Assembly: GCF_026810445.1 (NCBI RefSeq)
Contig: NZ_CP113949.1
Location: 1,860,001-1,924,000 of the forward strand
Length of the DNA stretch: 64,000 nucleotides
Direction: 5' to 3'
DNA from: Pseudomonas sp. BSw22131
GTDB taxonomy: Bacteria > Pseudomonadota > Gammaproteobacteria > Pseudomonadales > Pseudomonadaceae
In this document: positions 31,672-40,784 of the stretch, piece by piece
How the letters are laid out: each line of letters starts with the position of its first letter
Position numbering within the stretch: position 1 is the first letter of the stretch
The notes under the pieces: generated by a model
Told to the model about the DNA's origin: nothing
Databases searched by the model: none
What the model saw: the letters and a program-made list of their open reading frames with translations, nothing else
Made by a program: the position numbers and the translations under genes

Positions 31672-31709
31672 TCGACCGATAATCCAATTGCTTGTTTCTA
31701 TCGAATAAA

Positions 31710-31742
31710 CACGCTGTACCGAGCGTGCAACGCCTATATAAT
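31710..31742 (+). promoter_or_regulatory. alaS promoter with overlapping palindrome
   Basis: A -10 hexamer TATAAT lies at 31737-31742. A six-base-arm dyad, CACGCT-gtaccg-AGCGTG (31710-31727), covers the -35 region, where the hexamer itself (ctgtac) is weak. E. coli AlaRS is known to repress its own promoter through a palindrome; the same here is inference. Confidence 0.5.
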
Positions 31743-31814
31743 GCGGCCCTTTGCCGTCGCTACGTCGATGACGTTATGCATGTGCCTCTGGCCGCAGTTC
31801 CCGTGGAAGAACCT

Positions 31815-34433
31815 ATGAAAAGCGCAGAAATCCGTGAAGCCTTCCTTCGCTTCTTCGAGCAGCAAGGCCACACCCGTGTAGCCTCAAGCTCCTTGATTCC
31901 GGGCAATGACCCAACCCTGCTGTTTACCAACGCAGGCATGAACCAGTTCAAGGACTGCTTCCTGGGTCAGGAAAAACGAGCCTATACCCGTGCCGTCAGC
32001 AGCCAGAAGTGCGTGCGCGCCGGTGGTAAACACAACGACCTCGAAAACGTCGGTTACACCGCCCGCCACCACACCTTCTTCGAAATGCTGGGCAACTTCA
32101 GCTTCGGTGATTATTTCAAACGCGACGCCATCACCTACGCCTGGACCTTCCTCACCGGTGTGCTGAACCTGCCCAAGGAAAAACTCTGGGTCACGGTTTA
32201 CGCCTCGGATGACGAAGCGTACGACATCTGGACCAAGGAAATCGGTGTGCCAGCCGAGCGCATGGTGCGCATCGGCGACAACAAGGGCGCGCCATACGCC
32301 TCTGATAACTTCTGGACCATGGGCGATACCGGCCCGTGCGGCCCTTGCACCGAGATTTTCTATGATCACGGCGCCGACATCTGGGGTGGCCCGCCAGGCT
32401 CGCCGGAAGAAGACGGCGACCGTTACATCGAAATCTGGAACAACGTGTTTATGCAGTTCAACCGCACAGCCGACGGCGTATTGCACCCGTTGCCCGCGCC
32501 GTCGGTCGACACCGGCATGGGCCTTGAGCGTGTCAGCGCCGTGCTGCAGCACGTGAACTCCAACTACGAGATCGACCTGTTCCAGAGCCTGCTGGCCGCC
32601 GCCGCGAAAGCGATCGGCTGCAGCAACGACAATCAGGCTTCGCTCAAAGTCGTGGCCGACCATATCCGTTCTTGCGGTTTCCTGATCGCCGATGGCGTGC
32701 TGCCGTCCAACGAAGGCCGTGGCTACGTGCTGCGCCGGATCATTCGTCGCGCTTGCCGGCACGGCAACAAGCTGGGCGCCACCGGCAGCTTCTTCTATCA
32801 GATCGTTGCAGCGCTGGTTGCCGAAATGGGCGAAGCGTTCCCCGAGCTGAAAAACCAGCAATCGCACATCGAGCGCGTGCTCAAGGGTGAGGAAGAGCAG
32901 TTCGCCAAGACCCTGGAGCAGGGCCTGAAAATCCTCGAGCAGGATCTCGCTGAGCTCAAAGGCACCGTGGTGCCGGGCGATGTTGTGTTCAAGCTCTACG
33001 ACACCTACGGTTTTCCGATGGACCTGACCGGCGACATCGCCCGCGAGCGTAACCTGACCCTCGACGAGGAAGGTTTCGAGCGGGAGATGAACGCGCAGCG
33101 TGTTCGTGCTCGTTCCGCCAGTTCGTTCGGCATGGATTACAACAGCCTGGTCAAGGTCGATGTGGCCACCGAGTTCACTGGTTACAAAGCAACTGCCGGT
33201 GACGCGAAAATCGTCGCTCTCTATAAAGAAGGCGTTGCGGTCGAGCAGTTGAATGAAGGCGAAGACGGCGTCGTGATCCTTGATCAGACCCCGTTTTATG
33301 CAGAGTCCGGCGGCCAGATCGGCGACAGCGGCTACCTCACGGCCGGTGACGTACGGTTTGACGTCAGCGACACCACCAAGACCGGTGGCGCATTCCTGCA
33401 TCATGGTGTTCAGGTGTCGGGCAGCCTGAAGGTTGGCGCAACGGTCAGCACGCAAGTCGCTGCTGAAGTGCGCCAGGCCACTTCATTGAATCACTCGGCC
33501 ACTCACTTGTTGCACGCTGCATTGCGTCAGGTGCTGGGCGATCACGTTCAGCAAAAGGGCTCATTGGTCGACAGTCAGCGTCTGCGCTTTGACTTCAGCC
33601 ACTTCGAGTCGATCAAGCCTGAACAGATCAAGGCGCTGGAAGACATCGTCAACGCCGAAGTGCGCAAGAACTCCCCGGTTGAAACCGAAGAAACCGACAT
33701 TGAAACCGCCAAGAAGAAAGGCGCCATGGCGCTGTTTGGCGAGAAGTACGGCGACAACGTGCGCGTGCTCAGCATGGGCGGCGATTTCTCCGTCGAGCTG
33801 TGTGGCGGTATTCACGCCAATCGTACCGGCGACATCGCGTTGTTCAAGATCACCAGCGAAGGCGGTGTTGCTGCGGGCGTGCGACGTATTGAAGGGGTGA
33901 CCGGCGCTGCGGCACTGGCTTACCTGAACGGTGCCGAAGAGCAACTCAAGGAAGCCGCGACGCTGGTCAAAGGCAATCGCGAGAACCTGCTGGACAAGCT
34001 CGCGGCGGTGATCGAGCGTAACCGTCTGCTGGAAAAACAATTGGAACAACTGCAGGCCAAGGCGGCCAGTGCGGCGGGCGACGATCTGTCGGCCTCTGCG
34101 GTGGACGTTAACGGCGTCAAAGTCCTCGCTGCCCGTCTTGATGGTCAGGATGGCAAGGCGCTGTTGGCACTGGTCGATCAGTTGAAGAACAAACTCGGCC
34201 GCGCAGTGATCCTGCTCGGCAGTGTCCATGAAGAAAAGGTCGTCCTCGTTGCCGGGGTAACCAAAGACCTGACTGGCCAACTCAAAGCCGGTGATTTGAT
34301 GAAGCAAGCGGCCGCCGCCGTAGGTGGTAAAGGTGGCGGTCGTCCTGACATGGCGCAAGGCGGTGGCGTCGACGCTGCCGCACTGGACGCAGCGCTCGCG
34401 CTGGCAGTCCCGTTTGCCGGGCAGGGTATTTAA
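31815..34433 (+). CDS. alaS: Alanyl-tRNA synthetase
   Basis: 872 residues from ATG at 31815; the protein begins [20 protein letters not shown]. Class II motifs are present in the N-terminal half ([30 protein letters not shown]). The editing domain has [11 protein letters not shown] and [12 protein letters not shown] (zinc-type His and Cys), and the C-terminal oligomerisation region ends [13 protein letters not shown]. Charges tRNA-Ala and clears Ser/Gly mischarging. An upstream in-frame extension lies within the promoter. Confidence 0.98.
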   Translation: MKSAEIREAFLRFFEQQGHTRVASSSLIPGNDPTLLFTNAGMNQFKDCFLGQEKRAYTRAVSSQKCVRAGGKHNDLENVGYTARHHTFFEMLGNFSFGDYFKRDAITYAWTFLTGVLNLPKEKLWVTVYASDDEAYDIWTKEIGVPAERMVRIGDNKGAPYASDNFWTMGDTGPCGPCTEIFYDHGADIWGGPPGSPEEDGDRYIEIWNNVFMQFNRTADGVLHPLPAPSVDTGMGLERVSAVLQHVNSNYEIDLFQSLLAAAAKAIGCSNDNQASLKVVADHIRSCGFLIADGVLPSNEGRGYVLRRIIRRACRHGNKLGATGSFFYQIVAALVAEMGEAFPELKNQQSHIERVLKGEEEQFAKTLEQGLKILEQDLAELKGTVVPGDVVFKLYDTYGFPMDLTGDIARERNLTLDEEGFEREMNAQRVRARSASSFGMDYNSLVKVDVATEFTGYKATAGDAKIVALYKEGVAVEQLNEGEDGVVILDQTPFYAESGGQIGDSGYLTAGDVRFDVSDTTKTGGAFLHHGVQVSGSLKVGATVSTQVAAEVRQATSLNHSATHLLHAALRQVLGDHVQQKGSLVDSQRLRFDFSHFESIKPEQIKALEDIVNAEVRKNSPVETEETDIETAKKKGAMALFGEKYGDNVRVLSMGGDFSVELCGGIHANRTGDIALFKITSEGGVAAGVRRIEGVTGAAALAYLNGAEEQLKEAATLVKGNRENLLDKLAAVIERNRLLEKQLEQLQAKAASAAGDDLSASAVDVNGVKVLAARLDGQDGKALLALVDQLKNKLGRAVILLGSVHEEKVVLVAGVTKDLTGQLKAGDLMKQAAAAVGGKGGGRPDMAQGGGVDAAALDAALALAVPFAGQGI

Positions 34434-34441
34434 GTCGACCT

Positions 34442-34472
34442 CCGGAGCCCGCTGCCTGTCAGCGGGTTCCGG
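34442..34472. terminator. Strong hairpin between alaS and lysC
   Basis: CCGGAGCCCGCTG pairs with CAGCGGGTTCCGG over 13 pairs (one G-T) around a five-base loop, six bases after the alaS stop. No T-run follows, so it may stabilise or process mRNA rather than terminate. Confidence 0.55.
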
Positions 34473-34527
34473 CGTTATGGGTCGAAGAGGTTTAATGGGC
34501 GCCCACACGGGCTGAGGCGGCTTTGAG

Positions 34528-35760
34528 ATGGCTTTAATCGTACAGAAATTTGGTGGCACCTCCGTGGGCTCGGTCGAGCGCATCGAACAAGTGGCCGACA
34601 AAGTCAAAAAATTCCGTGAAGCAGGCGATGATCTGGTGATCGTACTGTCGGCCATGAGCGGCGAAACCAATCGCCTCATTGAACTGGCCAAGCAGATTAG
34701 CGACCAACCGGTTCCTCGTGAGTTGGATGTGATCGTTTCCACCGGCGAGCAAGTGACCATTGCGTTGCTCGCCATGGCGTTGATCAAGCGCGGTGTGCCG
34801 GCGGTTTCCTATACCGGCAACCAGGTTCGCATCCTCACCGACAGCGCGCACAACAAGGCGCGCATTCTGCAGATCGACGATCAGAAGATTCGTGCTGATC
34901 TGAAGGCCGGGCGAGTGGTTGTGGTCGCGGGTTTCCAGGGCGTGGATGAAAACGGCAACATCACGACCCTCGGTCGCGGTGGTTCTGATACCACGGGCGT
35001 GGCACTGGCTGCGGCGCTGAAAGCCGATGAATGCCAGATCTACACCGACGTCGATGGTGTGTACACCACTGACCCGCGTGTGGTGTCACAGGCCCAGCGT
35101 CTGGACAAGATTACCTTCGAAGAGATGCTGGAAATGGCCAGCCTCGGTTCCAAGGTCTTGCAGATCCGCGCGGTCGAGTTCGCTGGCAAGTACAACGTCC
35201 CGCTGCGCGTACTGCACAGCTTCAAAGAGGGGCCGGGCACCCTCATTACCATTGATGAAGAGGAATCCATGGAACAGCCGATCATTTCTGGCATCGCCTT
35301 CAACCGCGACGAAGCCAAGCTGACGATCCGTGGCGTGCCAGACACTCCGGGCGTTGCGTTTAAAATCCTTGGGCCGATCAGCGGCGCCAACATCGAAGTC
35401 GACATGATCGTGCAGAACGTGGCGCACGATAACACCACCGACTTCACCTTCACCGTGCACCGCAATGACTACCAGGCCGCTTTGCAGGTACTGGAAAACA
35501 CCGCGAGCGAAATCGGCGCGCGTGAAGTCAAGGGTGATGCCAAGATTGCCAAGGTATCCATTGTCGGTGTCGGCATGCGTTCGCACGCCGGTGTTGCCAG
35601 CCGTATGTTCGAATCGCTGGCCAAGGAGAGCATCAACATTCAGATGATCTCTACGTCCGAGATCAAAGTGTCTGTGGTGATCGAAGAGAAGTACCTGGAA
35701 CTGGCTGTGCGTGCACTGCACACCGCCTTTGAGCTGGACGCTCCGCGCCAGGGCGAGTAA
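34528..35760 (+). CDS. lysC: Aspartate kinase
   Basis: 410 residues. The kinase signature KFGGTSVGSVERI is near the N-terminus, and two ACT domains occupy about 265-410 (GVPDTPGVAFKILGPISGAN and VGVGMRSHAGVASRMFESLA). First step of the lysine, threonine and methionine pathways; feedback control by lysine and threonine is expected. Order alaS-lysC-csrA is conserved in Pseudomonas. Confidence 0.97.
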   Translation: MALIVQKFGGTSVGSVERIEQVADKVKKFREAGDDLVIVLSAMSGETNRLIELAKQISDQPVPRELDVIVSTGEQVTIALLAMALIKRGVPAVSYTGNQVRILTDSAHNKARILQIDDQKIRADLKAGRVVVVAGFQGVDENGNITTLGRGGSDTTGVALAAALKADECQIYTDVDGVYTTDPRVVSQAQRLDKITFEEMLEMASLGSKVLQIRAVEFAGKYNVPLRVLHSFKEGPGTLITIDEEESMEQPIISGIAFNRDEAKLTIRGVPDTPGVAFKILGPISGANIEVDMIVQNVAHDNTTDFTFTVHRNDYQAALQVLENTASEIGAREVKGDAKIAKVSIVGVGMRSHAGVASRMFESLAKESINIQMISTSEIKVSVVIEEKYLELAVRALHTAFELDAPRQGE

Positions 35761-35772
35761 TGGATGAAGGAG

Positions 35773-35799
35773 GGCGCGGTCTATGGCCGCGCCTTTTTT
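35773..35799 (+). terminator. Terminator of lysC
   Basis: GGCGCGG-tctatgg-CCGCGCC followed by TTTTTT, 13 bases after the stop. Confidence 0.9.
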
Positions 35800-35936
35800 G
35801 TTGTCGATGTATGCCCATGTGCTGTGTATGCGGGCACTCGTCACTTCAGGCGTAGACTCTGCTGTTACTGGCTCTGGATGATGCCTGATCGTTTTGCAGA
35901 CTGCTGTCCCTGAATGTTGGACGTGAGGAGAAAGGT

Positions 35937-36125
35937 ATGCTGATTCTGACTCGTCGGTGCGCTGAAAGCCTGATCATTGGTGATGGTGAAATCACGGTGA
36001 CCGTGCTGGGCGTCAAAGGTAATCAAGTGCGAATCGGTGTCAACGCGCCCAAGGAAGTGGCTGTCCATCGTGAAGAGATCTACCTTCGGATCAAGAAAGA
36101 GAAGGACGAGGAACCAAGCCATTAA
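35937..36125 (+). CDS. rsmA: Carbon storage regulator CsrA/RsmA
   Basis: 62 residues, begins [20 protein letters not shown] with RNA-contact residue L4 and R44-type motif REEIYLRI. Homodimeric RNA-binding protein that recognises GGA motifs near ribosome binding sites and represses secondary metabolism and exoproducts; opposed by Rsm sRNAs. The gaggagaaagg leader contains a GGA that could allow autoregulation. Confidence 0.97.
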   Translation: MLILTRRCAESLIIGDGEITVTVLGVKGNQVRIGVNAPKEVAVHREEIYLRIKKEKDEEPSH

Positions 36126-36144
36126 TTTTTATTGAATTTTCGGT

Positions 36145-36173
36145 TTGCAAACGGGGGAAAGGGTGGTTATTAT
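36145..36173 (+). promoter_or_regulatory. Sigma-70 promoter of tRNA-Ser
   Basis: TTGCAA (36145-36150), 17-base spacer, TATTAT (36168-36173), placed 15 bases before the tRNA. Confidence 0.75.
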
Positions 36174-36187
36174 ACGCCCCGTGTTGC

Positions 36188-36278
36188 GGAGAGCTGGCCG
36201 AGTGGCCGAAGGCGCTCCCCTGCTAAGGGAGTACACCTCAAAAGGGTGTCGGGGGTTCGAATCCCCCGTTCTCCGCCA
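36188..36278 (+). tRNA. serX: tRNA-Ser (GCT)
   Basis: 91 bases with CCA encoded. Acceptor GGAGAGC pairs with GTTCTCC; the anticodon stem CCCCT-GCT-AAGGG gives anticodon GCT, and the long variable arm and GGTTCGAATCC T-loop fit class II tRNA-Ser. Reads AGC/AGU. Confidence 0.97.
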
Positions 36279-36342
36279 TTATTTGCGTAGTACGTTGTTT
36301 CTGGCTTGATCCGTAAGTGTTTGATTTTAGTGGATAAAGTGC

Positions 36343-36370
36343 TTGACCAAGAGAATCGACGGCCTATAAT
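36343..36370 (+). promoter_or_regulatory. Sigma-70 promoter of the tRNA-Arg pair
   Basis: TTGACC (36343-36348), 16-base spacer, TATAAT (36365-36370), 14 bases before the first tRNA-Arg. Confidence 0.8.
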
Positions 36371-36384
36371 GCGCGGCAACAAAT

Positions 36385-36461
36385 GCACTCGTAGCTCAGC
36401 TGGATAGAGTACTCGGCTACGAACCGAGCGGTCACAGGTTCGAATCCTGTCGAGTGCACCA
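36385..36461 (+). tRNA. argV: tRNA-Arg (ACG), copy 1
   Basis: 77 bases: GCACTCG acceptor, CTCGGCTACGAACCGAG anticodon arm with ACG, GGTTCGAATCC T-arm, CCA encoded. A34 is expected to become inosine. Confidence 0.97.
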
Positions 36462-36579
36462 TTTAAGAGTTGTTTGTAGCAATACGGGCAATTACTTTAG
36501 AAAGAGCCTGGCTTCAACAGGTATTGGTTTAAACGCCGATGTTTCAGCCAGTGGCGATCTGGTTTAAAAATCACCATTT

Positions 36580-36656
36580 GCACTCGTAGCTCAGCTGGAT
36601 AGAGTACTCGGCTACGAACCGAGCGGTCACAGGTTCGAATCCTGTCGAGTGCACCA
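36580..36656 (+). tRNA. argV: tRNA-Arg (ACG), copy 2
   Basis: Identical in all 77 positions to the copy 195 bases upstream. No separate promoter is evident, so cotranscription is likely. Confidence 0.97.
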
Positions 36657-36663
36657 ATAAACG

Positions 36664-36691
36664 AAAAGCCTGCATGCAAATGCGGGCTTTT
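36664..36691. terminator. Terminator after the tRNA-Arg pair, possibly bidirectional
   Basis: AAAGCCTGC...GCGGGCTTTTT; the complement also ends with a T-run and may serve the convergent DUF4124 gene. Confidence 0.8.
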
Positions 36692-36700
36692 TGCTTTCTG

Positions 36701-37192
36701 TTATTTGCCTTTCACGCAGCCGTTCTCATCGAACGTCACCTGGCTGCTGTTTCCTTTCCTGTCTTTATACACATACCGCACCTCTGCGTTTTTCCTGGCG
36801 ATCTTGTCCGGCTTTCCCAGCATGCTTTCCACGTCTCGCTGAGTCATGCCCGCGGGTGCTTGCAGATTAAGCATCGCCTTGCGCCTTTGCTCTGCAGACA
36901 ATCGATTTCCACAGCCATCCTCATGTTGCCCGACTACCACCAGTTCTCTGGCTGGAGCATGAGTCGTTTCGAGGGGAGGGCGGTTTGCTTCTGCGGGTGG
37001 AAGGAACGATGGTTGTGTGCCTGGCGGAGCGTTGAACGCATCTTGAAGGCTCCAGGTTTGTCCTGGCTGGCAGCCCAGCGTTGTAAAGGTGATGCTTCCG
37101 GCGCCGTCGTCGCAGCGATGTACGATCGTTGCAGGGCTGTGAAAGGGCAAAAAGAGCAGGGTACTGAAAAGCAGCGGGCGAGCCAGTGGCAT
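36701..37192 (-). CDS. Exported DUF4124 protein with SmpA/BamE-like C-terminus
   Basis: 163 residues from ATG at 37192: signal peptide MPLARPLLFSTLLFLPFHSP, a DUF4124-like part (HRCDDGAGSITFTTLGCQ) and a C-terminal segment (MTQRDVESMLGKPDKIARKN) with the SmpA/OmlA pattern. Four cysteines suggest disulfides in the periplasm. Function unknown. An in-frame ATG at 37222 would add ten residues but spoils the signal peptide. Confidence 0.75.
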   Translation of the reverse strand: MPLARPLLFSTLLFLPFHSPATIVHRCDDGAGSITFTTLGCQPGQTWSLQDAFNAPPGTQPSFLPPAEANRPPLETTHAPARELVVVGQHEDGCGNRLSAEQRRKAMLNLQAPAGMTQRDVESMLGKPDKIARKNAEVRYVYKDRKGNSSQVTFDENGCVKGK

Positions 37193-37513
37193 CGAGGCGT
37201 CCTCCGTGACGAATGTCGGCATAGGCTAGCCAGAGGGCATTTGCGGTGCGAGCGGGTTTTCTTCTCACAATGTGACCGGGCGCCGCACTGACTCGGAGAC
37301 TGTTCAGCAATGTGCTGCAAGCGGTTGTTCCAAGGTGAATTTTTAACAGGCAGCGCTGACAAAGCGGTGTATGATTGCGCGCGTCAGCCCCGCCGGGGCT
37401 TGTGGAATACCTCCATGGACTTACCCAGTAGTTACTCTGAATCTAGCTGTACCAATCAAGAATCGACTGATTGATCTCTCGGCGTGTTCCACTGCTGGGA
37501 GTGGAGTTCGCCT
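37193..37513. other. Divergent promoter region of mgtE
   Basis: Holds an extended -10 (TGTATGAT, 37368-37375) and a short GC-rich hairpin (AGCCCC-gcc-GGGGCT, near 37386-37400) in the probable mgtE leader. No gene seen. Confidence 0.45.
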
Positions 37514-38956
37514 ATGACCGTAACAGAAGTAAAAAAGACGCAAGAAAGCCTTCAGGATCGCCTGGCTCAAGTCATTGACCTGCTGCAGCGTCAGCGCATC
37601 GTCGAAGACTTGACGCATCGTCAGGAAAGCCAGAATCAAGACCGCGTCGAGAAACTCGTCCACCGTCAGAACCTTGTCGAGCTGCAACGCAAGCTCGAAG
37701 ATCTTCACTCGGCCGACGTTGCCTATATTCTCGAAGCGCTCCCGCTCGAAGACCGACTGACCGTCTGGCAACTGGTCAAGGCGGACCGCGACGGCGACAT
37801 CCTCCTCGAAGTATCCGACTCCGTACGTGAAACGCTGATCGCCGACATGGACGATCACGAGCTGCTCGCTGCCGCCAAGGAAATGGACGCAGACGAGCTG
37901 GCTGACCTTGCGCCTGAACTGCCGCGCGATGTTGTTCATGAGTTGATGGAGGCGCTGGACACTCAACAGCGTGAGCGCGTGCGATCCGCTCTCTCGTATG
38001 ACGAAGACCAGGTCGGCGCCTTGATGGACTTCGAGATGGTGACCATCCGTGAAGACGTCAGCCTTGAAGTAGTTCTGCGCTACCTGCGTCGTCTCAAGGA
38101 GCTTCCGGGCCATACAGACAAGCTGTTTGTCGTCGATCATGACGGCGTACTCAAGGGTGTTTTGCCGATCAAGCGCCTGCTGGTCAACGACCCGGACAAG
38201 CAGGTTGCCGATGTCATGGCCAATGACCCGGTGAGTTTTCACCCGGACGGCGATGCCTATGAAGCGGCGCAGGCGTTCGAGCGTTACGACCTTATTTCCT
38301 CCCCCGTCGTGGACAAGAACGGCAAGCTGATCGGCCGTCTGACCATCGATGAGATGGTTGACTTGATTCGTGAAGAAAGCGAAACCGAAGTCCTCAATAT
38401 GGCGGGTCTGCGGGAAGAAGAAGACATCTTCGCTTCCGTCTGGCGCTCATTGCGTAACCGTTGGGCTTGGCTGGCAGTCAACCTGGTTACCGCATTCATT
38501 GCTTCGCGCGTGATCGGCTTGTTCGAGGGGTCGATTGAAAAACTCGTCGCGCTGGCAGCATTGATGCCCATCGTGGCGGGCATTGGCGGCAACTCCGGTA
38601 ACCAGACCATCACCATGATCGTCCGCGCTATGGCGCTCGATCAGGTCAGCACCGGCAATACCTCCCGATTGATGCGCAAAGAGCTTGTCGTTGGTTTGAT
38701 CAACGGTCTGGTGTGGGGCGGGGTGATAGGGTGCGTCGCTTACATGCTGTACGGCAGTTGGTCGCTCGGGGTGGTCATGACGGCCGCTATGACACTGAAT
38801 CTGCTGCTTGCGGCGCTCATGGGCGTCTTGATCCCCATGACTTTGTCCCGACTCGGGCGCGACCCTGCGATGGGCGCCAGTGTAATGATCACGGCAGTGA
38901 CCGACAGTGGAGGTTTCTTCATTTTTCTCGGTTTGGCGACGATTTTCCTGCTCTGA
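37514..38956 (+). CDS. mgtE: Magnesium transporter MgtE
   Basis: 480 residues from ATG at 37514. Domains: MgtE N superhelical domain (about 30-145), two CBS domains (about 150-275), and a C-terminal membrane domain of five helices with MPIVAGIGGNSGNQT near its first helices. Cytoplasmic domains sense Mg2+ and close the channel. In Pseudomonas MgtE also affects virulence gene expression; that role is not visible here. Confidence 0.95.
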   Translation: MTVTEVKKTQESLQDRLAQVIDLLQRQRIVEDLTHRQESQNQDRVEKLVHRQNLVELQRKLEDLHSADVAYILEALPLEDRLTVWQLVKADRDGDILLEVSDSVRETLIADMDDHELLAAAKEMDADELADLAPELPRDVVHELMEALDTQQRERVRSALSYDEDQVGALMDFEMVTIREDVSLEVVLRYLRRLKELPGHTDKLFVVDHDGVLKGVLPIKRLLVNDPDKQVADVMANDPVSFHPDGDAYEAAQAFERYDLISSPVVDKNGKLIGRLTIDEMVDLIREESETEVLNMAGLREEEDIFASVWRSLRNRWAWLAVNLVTAFIASRVIGLFEGSIEKLVALAALMPIVAGIGGNSGNQTITMIVRAMALDQVSTGNTSRLMRKELVVGLINGLVWGGVIGCVAYMLYGSWSLGVVMTAAMTLNLLLAALMGVLIPMTLSRLGRDPAMGASVMITAVTDSGGFFIFLGLATIFLL

Positions 38957-38970
38957 ATGCAATACACAAG

Positions 38971-38999
38971 AAAACCGCCTTTCAATGGCGGTTTTTTTT
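38971..38999 (+). terminator. Terminator of mgtE
   Basis: AAAACCGCC...GGCGGTTTTTTTT, 15 bases after the stop. Confidence 0.9.
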
Positions 39000-39044
39000 C
39001 GCCTGAAATTCCACGCGCCACTCCTGAGACAAACAACCGCCCAC

Positions 39045-39073
39045 AAAAAAGCCAGCTTGAGGCTGGCCTTTAA
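39045..39073 (-). terminator. Terminator of amrZ
   Basis: On the minus strand GGCCAGCC-TCAA-GCTGGC followed by TTTTTT, 19 bases after the amrZ stop. Confidence 0.85.
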
Positions 39074-39091
39074 GTCTCTGGGTAGTACGAC

Positions 39092-39418
39092 TTATTCGTC
39101 GTCGTTCGCCAGGCTTGTGTCATGAGCAATCAGTGATACCAAAGCATTTTGTTGACGATGTGCAAGCTGGCGGAAACGTTGCAGCAGTTCACGTTCATGC
39201 AGTGACAGCTCTGGGCTGTCCAGACGCAGGCTTGGCTCGTCGCCCAGTGCGCCCTCTTGAATAAGGCTTTGCTCGAGACGGGCAATGATTTCCGAATTCA
39301 TACTCCGGTGGTGCAGTTTAGCGACTTCTGCGATGCGCTCGCGCATGCCTTCAGGTAGACGGACAACGAACTTGTCAGCTGTGCGACTTGAATAATTGGC
39401 CTGTTTCATAGGGCTCAT
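39092..39418 (-). CDS. amrZ: Ribbon-helix-helix regulator AmrZ (AlgZ)
   Basis: 108 residues. The Arc-type ribbon-helix-helix lies at about 14-60 ([37 protein letters not shown]), followed by [20 protein letters not shown] typical of AmrZ. Global regulator of motility, alginate/exopolysaccharide and c-di-GMP. The basic N-terminus differs slightly from P. aeruginosa. An AlgU-type promoter and a self-binding-like site lie upstream. Confidence 0.96.
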   Translation of the reverse strand: MSPMKQANYSSRTADKFVVRLPEGMRERIAEVAKLHHRSMNSEIIARLEQSLIQEGALGDEPSLRLDSPELSLHERELLQRFRQLAHRQQNALVSLIAHDTSLANDDE

Positions 39419-39490
39419 ATATTTAACCGATTTAGTTCAAAGAGGGAGGCGGTTGGTGCACTGGCCGCGAGATGTCATCGTCTGACTGTC

Positions 39491-39504
39491 ATTTTGGCAA
39501 AATG
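39491..39504 (-). promoter_or_regulatory. Possible AmrZ self-binding site
   Basis: ATTTTGGCAAAATG resembles the AmrZ motif TGGCAAAAC-like, about 75 bases upstream of amrZ and downstream of the AlgU-type promoter, fitting autorepression. Confidence 0.45.
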
Positions 39505-39615
39505 TTCAACCTGCCAACAATTGGGCCCGCCATCATGCATCAGAATGCCGGATCCTTGGCGTCAAATCTGTGACAAATATTGAGCTAGATAAAGGCGTTT
39601 AGCCAGCACCGATTA

Positions 39616-39644
39616 TCGGGAATGCGCACCAGTTTGCAAAGTTC
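39616..39644 (-). promoter_or_regulatory. AlgU (sigma-22) type promoter of amrZ
   Basis: Minus strand GAACTT, 17-base spacer, TCCCGA (consensus GAACTT-N16/17-TCtgA). amrZ is known to be AlgT/AlgU dependent in Pseudomonas. Confidence 0.55.
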
Positions 39645-39891
39645 CTATTCTGCCTTTATCGCCATTAGGCGGAAAAGTGTCGTTGGATTCAGCAATGATG
39701 GCTATCTGTCTTCAGCGTAGGCTGGCAGGGCGGTTTTAGCGACCGATCCCGTGAGAAAGGGACGAAGGGTCGTGAGGGGGGGGAGGAGCGTTCAACGATC
39801 TCGTGACAGATCTAGAGAGGCTTCAGCGGAAGCGTATCCAAACAGACTTTTTCTAATGCAACATCGTTGTACGTGTCACTCGTTCGGATGT

Positions 39892-40092
39892 TCAACGCTG
39901 TTTCATCTGGCGCAATACGGGGTCGAACTTGATTTTGCGGCCCACAAAAAGCGCACCGAGAAACAGACCAACGAACACGACAGCGGCCAGGATTGTTGCT
40001 ATCGACAGTGCTGCCTGCGAGACGGGAATTAGCCGGTTTGCTGCAACGGCCATAATAGCCAGGACCAGGAATGATAATGCTGCTTTTGACAT
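39892..40092 (-). CDS. Small inner-membrane protein of 66 residues
   Basis: MSKAALSFLVLAIMAVAANR begins the first membrane helix; a second spans about 28-52 (LSIATILAAVVFVGLFLGAL), with a short basic tail KIKFDPVLRQMKQR. The compact hydrophobic composition supports a real gene. Function unknown; probably cotranscribed with the preceding 78-residue gene, 56 bases upstream. Confidence 0.6.
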   Translation of the reverse strand: MSKAALSFLVLAIMAVAANRLIPVSQAALSIATILAAVVFVGLFLGALFVGRKIKFDPVLRQMKQR

Positions 40093-40148
40093 GGCGGTTC
40101 TCGTAGTGCGGGTTGAGCGGCGTTTTTGCCTCGGAGCTATGACTGCGC

Positions 40149-40385
40149 TTAAAACACCCAGCGTTGACTGCGGTCCACGTTGACTTCCTCGCTGGCATCG
40201 TTGGCCAGCAAGGTATCAGCGCGCTGTACCTGCAGCGACGCGATGCGCGGAGCCTGCTTCATCAAGTAATGAGGTTGAGCCTGAACAGCGACGCTCTCGG
40301 TCTTACTGCCATCATCCTGAAAATGGAAAGCCACCAAGGCGGCTAGTGCTACGGCGTTCAGCAATGAGAGAGTCATCATGTTCAT
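40149..40385 (-). CDS. Small protein with one N-terminal membrane anchor
   Basis: 78 residues from ATG at 40385 (gaagg Shine-Dalgarno). MNMMTLSLLNAVALAALVAF is a signal or anchor; the rest (ASLQVQRADTLLANDASEEV) is soluble and polar. Not recognised. A 26-codon upstream extension lacks support. Confidence 0.5.
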   Translation of the reverse strand: MNMMTLSLLNAVALAALVAFHFQDDGSKTESVAVQAQPHYLMKQAPRIASLQVQRADTLLANDASEEVNVDRSQRWVF

Positions 40386-40530
40386 GTCGAGTACCTTCGC
40401 CGTGGCTTTGATTTTCTTTTGAAGGAAATTTCCTGTTCTTAAAAGAGATATTGCACGGCGCATGCCAGCTTCAAAGCTAATAAAAATGGCTTATTAATCA
40501 GTTAGATAGATCGCATTTCTGGAGGGGGTG

Positions 40531-40575
40531 CATTGCAGATTGCAATGATGTCATTTTGGACTGTTGCAAATTGCA
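40531..40575. promoter_or_regulatory. Two TTGCA-type palindromes
   Basis: CATTGCA-gat-TGCAATG (40531-40547) and TGCAA-a-TTGCA (40565-40575) are both perfect. They lie 145-190 bases upstream of the 78-residue gene and 130 bases before tRNA-Arg. Probably operator sites; protein unknown. Confidence 0.45.
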
Positions 40576-40707
40576 CGACGCGAGGCGGAACTCTTTATTC
40601 ACTCCGGTGTACTACGGACTCAATCGGCAATGACGACATGACAAAACAATGGCTTGCCGTTAACATGCACGCCGTTCCGTTGGCGCCACTCTGTGTGCCG
40701 ACATCGT

Positions 40708-40784
40708 GTCCCAGTAGCTCAATTGGATAGAGCATCCCCCTCCTAAGGGGAAGGTTGGCCGTTCGAACCGGCCCTGGGACACCA
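40708..40784 (+). tRNA. argW: tRNA-Arg (CCT)
   Basis: 77 bases: GTCCCAG acceptor, CCCCT-CCT-AAGGGG anticodon arm, CCGTTCGAACCGG T-arm, CCA encoded. Reads AGG. This tRNA is a common integration target for mobile elements. Confidence 0.96.

Larger units (their letters stand above)
39419..39891. other. Upstream region of amrZ, no gene supported
   Basis: About 470 bases containing the amrZ control sites. A plus-strand reading frame from 39751 is not supported. Around 39738-39785 a G-rich hairpin-like stretch (CGACC...GGTCG, TCCC...GGGA) ends in eight consecutive G. Confidence 0.5.

Noticed and set aside
36170..36679. Reading frames antisense to the tRNA genes (GERGIRTPDTLLR and [12 protein letters not shown])
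   Set aside because: These are well-known spurious translations of tRNA complements.
39738..39800. Possible Rsm-type small RNA with GGA motifs upstream of the 66-residue gene
   Set aside because: The G-rich hairpin lacks the regular ANGGA loops and terminator of RsmX/Y/Z.
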